Assembly: GCA_902803455.1 (NCBI GenBank)
Contig: CADCQC010000089.1
Span: forward strand, 1-12,465
DNA from: an uncultured Prevotellaceae bacterium
GTDB taxonomy: Bacteria > Bacteroidota > Bacteroidia > Bacteroidales > Bacteroidaceae
DNA: 12,465 nucleotides
Direction of reading: 5' to 3'
Part shown: positions 6,266-12,465 of the stretch, one piece after another
Layout of the letters: every line of letters starts with the position of its first letter
Position numbering within the stretch: position 1 is the stretch's first letter
The notes under the pieces: model-generated
The model's input: only the letters and a program-made list of their open reading frames with translations
What the model was told of the DNA's origin: nothing
Databases searched by the model: none
Position numbers and translations under genes: made by a program

Positions 6266-7348
6266 TCAGATGTCGTAGATCTCGTCGACATGCCATGCCA
6301 GGGGCACACGGCCCATGCGCCCTGCCACGGAATCCTCAGCCTCTGGGGTGGCAACGTCTATGGCGTGCATCATGTCGTGCAAAACTTTCCGGTATGTCGC
6401 ATGGTCGCGAAGCAGAGGAAGCAAGGACTTACTGTCGTTGGAGGTGGGCAGCATGTTGCACAGTTTTGAGAAAACGGTCTTCTCTATGCCAAACAGGTAG
6501 GCATAGGTCATGTATTCGGGCCATATCTTTTCCAACAGCAGCATCTCACCCTTGAAATAGTTCGGAGAAAAAGTGCCTGGAAGTCCTTTGAGAAATCGCT
6601 TCATGCCAAACAGGTGGTTCACTTCCTCCCGAGTGTAGGAATTGAGACCGATGCCGGTGTTGAGCAAGTCAGCGAAACGGTATTGGTTTTTGTAGTCAAA
6701 ACTTTTACGTTCAGTTTTGTCTTTCGGATTAGGATAATAACAGATCACTTTCTTCACCTTTTCCGGATAGAGGGTGCCGTCGGGTTCCTGGGCCTGTTGC
6801 AAAAAACGGTAGATGGTTTCCTCAAGGGCACGGTCGATACCATCGGCTTGGGTGTCGGCCATGGAGGGGTACAGAAAAAGCGCCGTCTGTCCGTGGGCAT
6901 CGGTGGAGAAATAGAGGGAACCGTTGACAAGCAACCGCCATAAGATGGCTTTTGCGGCAGGGGCTTTCGGATGGTGGAAGTGGGGCGTGAATTTAGATAG
7001 CATGGCATGGCTGTCGGTGGCGCTGCCATACATGGCCAAATAGGGGTAGGGCTTCGCCCAAAAGGTGCCGTAGCGCAGGTGGCGGATCAGACGGCGGAGG
7101 GGTTTCAGCGTCACCACATACAATACGAGAAGACCACTGAGGATAAGACTGTTGCCCATCGATACAACTTTCTTGCTGTTACCGCTTTTCGCCAGCATGA
7201 TGATGCGGATGAGAAAGACAAAAAAGCCTACGCATACCATCGACATCATACCTGAATTGAATGATTGATCGTCAGAAAAGCCGATCAAGAAGAAAAGGAT
7301 GGCCAAAACCAGACCTTTCCCATATTTTTTGATAAGATACTGCGTCAT
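6266..7348 (-). CDS. Membrane protein, diverged DUF2207-C-like paralogue (360 aa)
   Basis: With the start at 7348 (MTQYLIKKYGKG) the protein has three probable membrane helices at about 11-24, 34-51 and 65-82, then the basic sequence LKPLRRLIRHLR and a soluble C-terminal domain. Its order of features matches the downstream 322-aa protein: ALEETIYRFLQQAQEPDGTL at 174-193 against LSAEEKYLEKQFFLLLKG, and GMKRFLKGLPGTF at 248-260 plus IWPEYMTYAYLFGIEKTVFSKL at 275-296 against MKKYLVDASLI and LWREYLVYAILFGVADKV. I read the two as an old tandem duplication. A longer version from 7447 would add 33 residues encoded across a candidate -7 box, so it is rejected. First gene of the two-gene minus-strand unit. 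No catalytic motif is visible and the function is unknown. Confidence 0.7.
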   Translation of the reverse strand: MTQYLIKKYGKGLVLAILFFLIGFSDDQSFNSGMMSMVCVGFFVFLIRIIMLAKSGNSKKVVSMGNSLILSGLLVLYVVTLKPLRRLIRHLRYGTFWAKPYPYLAMYGSATDSHAMLSKFTPHFHHPKAPAAKAILWRLLVNGSLYFSTDAHGQTALFLYPSMADTQADGIDRALEETIYRFLQQAQEPDGTLYPEKVKKVICYYPNPKDKTERKSFDYKNQYRFADLLNTGIGLNSYTREEVNHLFGMKRFLKGLPGTFSPNYFKGEMLLLEKIWPEYMTYAYLFGIEKTVFSKLCNMLPTSNDSKSLLPLLRDHATYRKVLHDMMHAIDVATPEAEDSVAGRMGRVPLAWHVDEIYDI

Positions 7349-7374
7349 AATGTCATGGTTGAAATAAGTCTTTG

Positions 7375-7382
7375 CAAATATA
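7375..7382 (-). promoter_or_regulatory. Candidate -7 box for the DUF2207-like gene pair
   Basis: TATATTTG on the minus strand (7382-7375) fits TAnnTTTG and lies 27 bases before the chosen ATG at 7348. No TTTG is present at the right distance upstream, so only half of the promoter is supported. Confidence 0.45.
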
Positions 7383-7464
7383 ATAAAAAAAAGTGAGACT
7401 GATAAGAATTTTGGCCCTTTCTGTTGGCCTGATGACTGATTGAGCATAAAAGATGGCCGATTGC

Positions 7465-7495
7465 TTTGTAATTTGAAAAAAAATGATTATTTTTG
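7465..7495 (+). promoter_or_regulatory. Promoter of sbcDC
   Basis: TTTG (7465-7468), 19 bases, TATTTTTG (7488-7495). The predicted start is near 7501, leaving a leader of about 12 AT-rich bases before the ATG at 7513 and no Shine-Dalgarno sequence. Confidence 0.75.
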
Positions 7496-7512
7496 TTATG
7501 TAAATCTGATAA

Positions 7513-8703
7513 ATGATGAAAATACTGCATACCAGCGATTGGCATCTCGGCCATGAGTTCTATGATTATCAACGTCAGGATGAATTTGAGCATCTCTTCT
7601 GCCAACTGAGGCAGATCGTGGCTGAAGAACGCCCTGATGCCTTTCTCCTCAGTGGGGATGTCTATCATTCCTCTGTGCCATCCGTGGCTACACAAACCAT
7701 GTATACTGAGGCGATGCTGCAGTTGCATGAGGCTTGTCCGGAGATGGCCATCTTTGTGACTGCCGGCAACCACGACAGTGCCTCACGACTCGAAATCGAC
7801 CGCTCTCTATGGCATCATTTTCGTGTGCATGTCTTCGGAGGATTGGCAAGGAATGAACAGGGTGTTTGCTTCGATGACCATATCTGTCGGGTAGGGGAGA
7901 AGGGATGGATCGTGGCTGTCCCTCATGTGTTCAAACAGAATTTCCCGGCATCACCTGCCGGTACCGACCGGCAGCAATGCTTTTTTGAGGAGATACTCAG
8001 ACGGGTGGGGGAACGCAATACGGAGCATTTACCCGTGGTGCTCATGGCGCACCTCGCTGTGACCGAAAATCCTGACCATCTGTCGTCTGACGACGTGGGA
8101 GGGATGGACTATTATCCGCTTGGCTGCTTGGGCGAGGGCTATGATTATGCGGCACTCGGACATCTCCACCGGCCGCATCAGGTGCCGGAGGACAACGCGG
8201 CAGTGAGATACTCGGGGTCACCGCTGCCCATCACTTTCAATGAGGAGTATGAGCATTCGGTGACCATCGCGGAGGTGAGGCATGGTGAGGTGCCGCAGTT
8301 GAGGGTCATACCGCTCCAGCCGCTCCGGCATGTGCGCACCATCCCTGAGGTGGCACTTCCTTTTGAGGACGCATTGCACCTGTTGTCTGACTTGCCTGAG
8401 GAAGAGGCCGCATATATCCAGTTGCGCGTGGCGTCCGACAACGGATTGCCGCTCGACAGCAATGAGAGGGCCGTCAAGGCGGTTGAGGGGAAAAGGTGCC
8501 GCTTCTGTACGTTTAAGATAGAGACAACCGTTACGGATGAAGGGCAGAGGCAGATCATCGACCTCACGCCCGACCAACTGCGGGAGATGGGTCCCCTTGA
8601 GGTGGCGGCCAGGCATTTGAGATCCAAAGGATTGCCTGAGGAGGATTATCTGGAGTTGCTGAAAGTGGTATTGAAACAGATGGACATAGAAAACGCAAAA
8701 TGA
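7513..8703 (+). CDS. sbcD: Exonuclease subunit SbcD (Mre11-type nuclease)
   Basis: A 396-aa calcineurin-like metallophosphoesterase, the nuclease half of the SbcCD complex, which cuts DNA hairpins and blocked double-strand ends in the cytoplasm. The metal-binding motifs are in order: TSDWHLG with Asp9 and His11, SGDVYH with Asp49, AGNHDS with Asn86 and His87 (and Asp88), MAHLAV with His180, and ALGHLHRPH with His217 and His219. All expected phosphoesterase residues are present, so it should be active with Mn2+. The C-terminal part (about 260-396) is the capping/SbcC-binding region. Length is close to the E. coli protein. Two ATG codons stand in tandem (7513 and 7516) and either could be used. 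The stop overlaps the sbcC start (ATGA at 8700-8703), which ties translation of the two subunits together. Confidence 0.96.
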   Translation: MMKILHTSDWHLGHEFYDYQRQDEFEHLFCQLRQIVAEERPDAFLLSGDVYHSSVPSVATQTMYTEAMLQLHEACPEMAIFVTAGNHDSASRLEIDRSLWHHFRVHVFGGLARNEQGVCFDDHICRVGEKGWIVAVPHVFKQNFPASPAGTDRQQCFFEEILRRVGERNTEHLPVVLMAHLAVTENPDHLSSDDVGGMDYYPLGCLGEGYDYAALGHLHRPHQVPEDNAAVRYSGSPLPITFNEEYEHSVTIAEVRHGEVPQLRVIPLQPLRHVRTIPEVALPFEDALHLLSDLPEEEAAYIQLRVASDNGLPLDSNERAVKAVEGKRCRFCTFKIETTVTDEGQRQIIDLTPDQLREMGPLEVAARHLRSKGLPEEDYLELLKVVLKQMDIENAK

Positions 8704-11700
8704 GACTGATAAAACTGCATATCCATAATATTGCCTCCATCGAAGAGGCGGAAATCGATTTCGTGGGCGATATCTTGCGAGATGAACCGGTATTTCTGAT
8801 CACAGGAGCCACGGGGGCGGGAAAAACAACGATTATCGACGCCATCTGTCTCGCTCTCTATGGCAAGACTCCGAGATTCGAGAACCTGAGTGAGAAGAAT
8901 GTGAAAATCTCACAACATTACAATGCGGCACGTGCTGGTCAGAAAGAAAACATCAAGACCGACGAGATCACTATCGGCAACAAAGCCCAGCTGTTGCGCC
9001 GTGGTACGGGCGAGGGATGGGCTCGGCTGACGTTTGAGGCCGGGGATACCACTTATCGGGCTGAATGGTATGTCGGCCGCTCACGTGGAAAAGTGGACGG
9101 AAAATTGCAGAGTGCGAAAAACACGCTCTTTGATCTCACCCATCAGCAAGTATGGGAAAAAGGTGCCACAGATATGGTCACGAAAATCGTTGGCCTCACC
9201 TTCGATGAGTTTTGCCGTACAACCATGCTGGCACAGGGGGAGTTTACCAAATTCCTGCAAAGTGCCACCAATGAGAAATCGGCAATTCTGGAAAAACTGA
9301 CCCACACGGGCATCTATTCCGAAGTGAGCAAAAAAATTCATGACCTCTGCGGTGAGAAAAAAACGGTCTTTGAGACGCTGAAGGCTGTGGCCGATGCTTT
9401 TCAGTTGCTTCCTGATGAGGAGGTGGAGCAGTTGAAGTTGAAGATGGAGGAGTGCCGCAACAAGGCAAAGGCAGTGGATGAGCAACGGACTGTCAGGAAA
9501 AATAAACTTGGCTGGTTGGAGATGGAGACCAATCTGATGTCTCAACTTGAAGAGGCACGACGGGTGCTGAACGAACAGCAGGACATCGTGGCATCGGATG
9601 ACTTCCAAGAAGAAAAAAGGACCATCGACGACTACACCATCTCCGCACAGGCAAGGTCATGGCTGGCGGATGTGCGTGACTCGGAGCAACAACTTGTCGA
9701 ACTGGAGAAGGAACGATCCAATATCGAAAAGGTGTTTCAGAATCTGCTGGCTGTGACCAGGATCGTCGAAAAAACACAGGAGGAAGAACTGACTGAAAAG
9801 AATGAGGTAACCTCATGGTTGAACCAACGGCAGCGGGATATGGCGATGCTGCAACGTGCAGAGGCCATTGCTGAACGGTTGCGTGCCGTCATGAGAAATG
9901 AAGAGAAGAGCCGGCAGTTGCTCTCACAGAGACTCGACAAGGAAAAACAGCTGCCTGACGCCGAAAAGAAAATCCAAGAATTGAAACAGCAGGTGTTGGA
10001 TAGCAGGGCTGAACTGGTGAAGATACAGGCTGAGGTGACACAAAAGCAGTTTGACCGAGACCAGCTCCATCCAGAACTGTTGCAACAACAGGACAACCAG
10101 CTGCACCTTGGACTGTTGGCCGTCACAGGGGCAGAAGAGAAAATCAAGTCACTTGAAGAGGCTCGGTCGGCACTCGCTCAGACGGAGAAAAATTGTCAGG
10201 AGACCTTCGCAATCATAGAGGAATACAAGGTAAAGGAAAAAATCTTGGCCGATGAGGTAACAGAGGCGGAGAAAATGGCTTTGAATTCTGAACATGCCTA
10301 TGACTTGTGGCGTGACTCTTTGGATAACAGTTTTAAAGCCGCAAGGGCTTTGCTTCACAAGGGGGAGATCTGTCCGCTCTGCCGCCAGCACGTGGAGCAT
10401 GAGACCGTGCCGGATCCTGACTATGAGACGGTGATCAAACCCATCAAGGATCTTTACGAGCGTGATCAGCAGAGAAAGACTGACGCTATCTCGAAAATGA
10501 AGGCCAATGAGAAACTGTTGCAAGAGGCCAACCGCAGATATCTGAAGGAACAACGGCTATGGGAGGAGGAACAACAAGGTTTCAACGAAAAAAAGAACCA
10601 TACCCGAAAAGCATATGAAGAGGCGGTGACTCTTGTGGAGAAAGTGAATGTATCTTTGACGTTCCCGCCGTTTGAGGAGACTCCTTCCAACTCAATATTA
10701 ACCTCACTCAGTGAGGCCAGGACGGTCATGGCAAAGATAAAGAAAACCGTCGATGAACAGCAGGAGAAGGTGAATCAACTCAATACAGCGATAGGTAAAC
10801 GGCAAAAAGTGGCTGATGAACTGAACGTGTCACTGATAAAAGTATCTGTCGAGGAACAAAAGGCCCAACAGTCTTTAAAGGAACTGCAGTTGAAAATGGA
10901 GAGCTTGATGCAGCAGTCACAGTCGCTCTCTGCGGAGAACGACAAGGAGTTGGACAGCTTGGATGATGTGATCTCCTACGATGGATGGAGAGAGCAATGG
11001 AAGACGGAGCATCAATCGTTGATCAATCGGCTTTTGGAGGATGCCAGACAGTATGAACTTCAGCAGAAACGGGTGAACACGCTTGAGCAGCGTGTCAGCA
11101 ACCGACAGGTGGCCATCAACAGCATTCGGGATCTCAAGTCGGCTGTCATGGAAAGTATGCCCTCGCTTCTCAACCTATCACCTGCAGAAGGTGAGGTCTT
11201 CGATGAAGGGTATGAAAAGGCGCAGGAACAATGGCAACGGTTGTCACAAAAGGTGAGTTCATGGGGCTCGCAATGCAGCAATACCAAGGCAACGCTGAAC
11301 ACACGCCATGGACAGATCGATGCGTTTATCCGGGAACATCCGACGGTCGATAAGGAGCGGTTGCTGATATTGGCTGGTTTGAGACAAAAAGAGGTGGATT
11401 CCATGGCAGAGAGACACCAGGGGATACAACAGACGTTGATGAAGGCAAAAGGGGCGGTGGAACAGATCACCAACCAGCAACGGCTCCATTCTGCTCAACG
11501 GCCTGAGATGGAGGATACGGATACGGTGGATAACCTCCGACAACAGATTGAGACGGATGGACAGCAGTATGACGAGTGGTGGAAACAGGCTGGGACGTTG
11601 GACAACCAACTCAAGTCCAATGAGACCAACCGGGAGGAATACCGTGCGGCAGTGGCTAGGTGCGAGGCTGCCCGACAGGAGAAAGAACGCTGGGAGTTGC

Positions 11701-12191
11701 TCGACAGAGAGTTCGGAAGTGCTGATGGCATGAAGTTCAGCCGCATCGCACAGAGCTTCATCCTTAACCATCTGCTCAACCATGCCAACAAATATTTGAA
11801 ACAGTTCAATAGCCGCTATATACTCACCTGCGAGTCGGGGTCACTGGCCATCCTCGCTCAAGACCGTTTCAGCCGACAGTCACCACAGTATATCAAGGTG
11901 CTCTCGGGAGGCGAGAGTTTCATGGTTTCCCTCTCTCTTGCTCTCGCTCTCTCACAACTCAACACCCATCAGGCGTACGTGGACACGCTCTTTATCGATG
12001 AGGGATTTGGTTCACTCGATGTGGATTGTCTCAACACGGTGATGAACACGCTCGAACAACTTCATCAGGTGGCTGGCAGGAGAATGGGAATCATCAGCCA
12101 TGTGGAGGCGCTCAATGACCGCATTCATACACAGATACAGGTGTCGAGGGTGGATCCGTCAAAGAGTAAGGTGGTGGTGCGTCGTATATGA
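8700..12191 (+). CDS. sbcC: Exonuclease subunit SbcC (Rad50-type SMC-like ATPase)
   Basis: An 1163-aa ATPase, partner of SbcD. The N-terminal half of the ABC head has Walker A GATGAGKT at residues 36-43 and the Q-loop region MLAQGEFTKF at about 177-186. From about 190 to 1000 it is Glu/Gln/Lys-rich and predicted to be coiled coil, split near the middle by the zinc hook CPLC (Cys558 and Cys561), through which two complexes can join. The C-terminal head has the ABC signature LSGGES at 1068-1073, Walker B LFIDEGFGSLD with Asp1100 and catalytic Glu1101, and an H-loop histidine in IISHVEAL. All key residues are intact. It is about 115 residues longer than E. coli SbcC, most likely from a longer coiled coil. 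The start overlaps the sbcD stop. No convincing terminator follows the TGA at 12189-12191. Confidence 0.96.
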   Translation: MRLIKLHIHNIASIEEAEIDFVGDILRDEPVFLITGATGAGKTTIIDAICLALYGKTPRFENLSEKNVKISQHYNAARAGQKENIKTDEITIGNKAQLLRRGTGEGWARLTFEAGDTTYRAEWYVGRSRGKVDGKLQSAKNTLFDLTHQQVWEKGATDMVTKIVGLTFDEFCRTTMLAQGEFTKFLQSATNEKSAILEKLTHTGIYSEVSKKIHDLCGEKKTVFETLKAVADAFQLLPDEEVEQLKLKMEECRNKAKAVDEQRTVRKNKLGWLEMETNLMSQLEEARRVLNEQQDIVASDDFQEEKRTIDDYTISAQARSWLADVRDSEQQLVELEKERSNIEKVFQNLLAVTRIVEKTQEEELTEKNEVTSWLNQRQRDMAMLQRAEAIAERLRAVMRNEEKSRQLLSQRLDKEKQLPDAEKKIQELKQQVLDSRAELVKIQAEVTQKQFDRDQLHPELLQQQDNQLHLGLLAVTGAEEKIKSLEEARSALAQTEKNCQETFAIIEEYKVKEKILADEVTEAEKMALNSEHAYDLWRDSLDNSFKAARALLHKGEICPLCRQHVEHETVPDPDYETVIKPIKDLYERDQQRKTDAISKMKANEKLLQEANRRYLKEQRLWEEEQQGFNEKKNHTRKAYEEAVTLVEKVNVSLTFPPFEETPSNSILTSLSEARTVMAKIKKTVDEQQEKVNQLNTAIGKRQKVADELNVSLIKVSVEEQKAQQSLKELQLKMESLMQQSQSLSAENDKELDSLDDVISYDGWREQWKTEHQSLINRLLEDARQYELQQKRVNTLEQRVSNRQVAINSIRDLKSAVMESMPSLLNLSPAEGEVFDEGYEKAQEQWQRLSQKVSSWGSQCSNTKATLNTRHGQIDAFIREHPTVDKERLLILAGLRQKEVDSMAERHQGIQQTLMKAKGAVEQITNQQRLHSAQRPEMEDTDTVDNLRQQIETDGQQYDEWWKQAGTLDNQLKSNETNREEYRAAVARCEAARQEKERWELLDREFGSADGMKFSRIAQSFILNHLLNHANKYLKQFNSRYILTCESGSLAILAQDRFSRQSPQYIKVLSGGESFMVSLSLALALSQLNTHQAYVDTLFIDEGFGSLDVDCLNTVMNTLEQLHQVAGRRMGIISHVEALNDRIHTQIQVSRVDPSKSKVVVRRI

Positions 12192-12249
12192 TAAAAAGTC
12201 TGCCTTAGCCAAAAAAAACAGGCAAGATGTGAAAAAAATGCCCGATTTG

Positions 12250-12280
12250 TTTGTGGGTTACACAAAAAGCATTACCTTTG
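12250..12280 (+). promoter_or_regulatory. Promoter of the tRNA-Val-tRNA-Tyr unit
   Basis: TTTG (12250-12253), 19 bases, TACCTTTG (12273-12280). The predicted start is near 12286, about 13 bases before the tRNA-Val 5' end. A second TTTG at 12246-12249 is four bases further off. Confidence 0.8.
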
Positions 12281-12298
12281 CATCCGTTTCGTGGATAC

Positions 12299-12373
12299 GG
12301 GCGTTTAGCTCAGCTGGTTTAGAGTATCTGTCTGACAGACAGGGGGTCGACGGTTCGAATCCGCCAACGCCCA
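12299..12373 (+). tRNA. tRNA-Val (anticodon GAC)
   Basis: Acceptor GGGCGTT (12299-12305) pairs with AACGCCC (12366-12372), and the discriminator is A. The anticodon stem TCTGT/ACAGG encloses the loop CTGACAG, anticodon GAC, reading GUC and GUU. The D arm is GCTC/GAGT. The T arm is GACGG-TTCGAAT-CCGCC and contains one A-C mismatch (12350 with 12364). CCA is not encoded. Length is 75 nt. Confidence 0.95.
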
Positions 12374-12381
12374 CGAAGCAG

Positions 12382-12464
12382 GGGTGTTTTCCAGAGTGGC
12401 CAAATGGGGCAGACTGTAAATCTGCTGTCTTTCGACTTCGGTGGTTCGAATCCATCAGCACCCA
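12382..12464 (+). tRNA. tRNA-Tyr (anticodon GTA)
   Basis: Acceptor GGGTGTT (12382-12388) pairs with AGCACCC (12457-12463) with one G-U pair, and the discriminator is A at 12464. The anticodon stem GCAGA/TCTGC holds the loop CTGTAAA, anticodon GTA. A long variable arm (class II) of about 14 bases, containing CTTTCGACTT, is as expected for bacterial tRNA-Tyr. T arm GGTGG-TTCGAAT-CCATC. It follows tRNA-Val after 8 bases and has no separate promoter, so the two are probably cotranscribed. The window ends one base after the discriminator. Confidence 0.95.
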
Positions 12465-12465
12465 C

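Noticed and set aside
6202..6354. N-terminal extension of the 322-aa membrane protein from 6354
   Set aside because: The extra 51 residues overlap the upstream gene's 3' end and precede a clean signal sequence at 6201.
7349..7447. N-terminal extension of the 360-aa protein from 7447
   Set aside because: The stretch contains the candidate -7 box TATATTTG and poly-A; the start at 7348 fits a membrane protein N-terminus better.
12192..12249. Terminator after sbcC
   Set aside because: Only a 5-bp stem TGCCT/AGGCA with a long A-rich loop and no T tract; not convincing.
12258..12461. 67-codon minus-strand ORF
   Set aside because: It is the antisense of tRNA-Val and tRNA-Tyr, a common false gene.

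Overview
The window comes from a member of the Bacteroidota, most likely order Bacteroidales and perhaps Prevotellaceae (genus is an inference). The signs are promoters of the form TTTG, 19-20 bases, TAnnTTTG ahead of five transcription units; weak or absent Shine-Dalgarno sequences; a large CarboxypepD_reg/plug/beta-barrel outer-membrane protein; and tRNA genes without an encoded CCA. Coding density is high and base composition is near 50% GC. I see no insertion sequence, CRISPR array, phage gene or integrase.

Left part (1-2200). The window opens in the last 109 codons of atpG (ATP synthase gamma subunit, + strand). It is followed by an unusual array of about nine 10-bp units rich in CCTAGG, then a strong hairpin terminator. 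On the minus strand lie tRNA-Cys(GCA) with its own promoter and terminator, a 75-aa Cys-rich membrane protein of the FeoB-associated type, and a secreted 408-aa esterase. The last two overlap by ATGA and form one operon transcribed right to left from a promoter at 2168-2198.

Centre (2200-7400). A 250-bp divergent region separates the esterase from a 943-aa outer-membrane beta-barrel protein on the + strand. That gene has a core promoter matching the tRNA promoters, a perfect 19-bp palindrome over its -33 element, and an ATG only 5 bases past the -7 box, so its mRNA is probably leaderless. Its 3' end has a 7-bp tandem repeat and a terminator hairpin, and it meets a convergent pair of minus-strand membrane-protein genes (360 and 322 aa). 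Both carry what looks like the C-terminal half of a DUF2207 protein and appear to be ancient tandem duplicates.

Right part (7400-12465). A well-formed promoter drives sbcD and sbcC, which overlap by ATGA and encode the Mre11/Rad50-type nuclease-ATPase that processes DNA hairpins and ends. A tRNA-Val(GAC)-tRNA-Tyr(GTA) pair with its own promoter closes the window.

Most of the window is ordinary housekeeping. The parts that deserve a second look are the 10-bp array after atpG, the repressible-looking leaderless promoter of the outer-membrane protein, the DUF2207-C gene pair, and the FeoB-type Cys-rich protein found without visible feoA or feoB and translationally coupled to an esterase.
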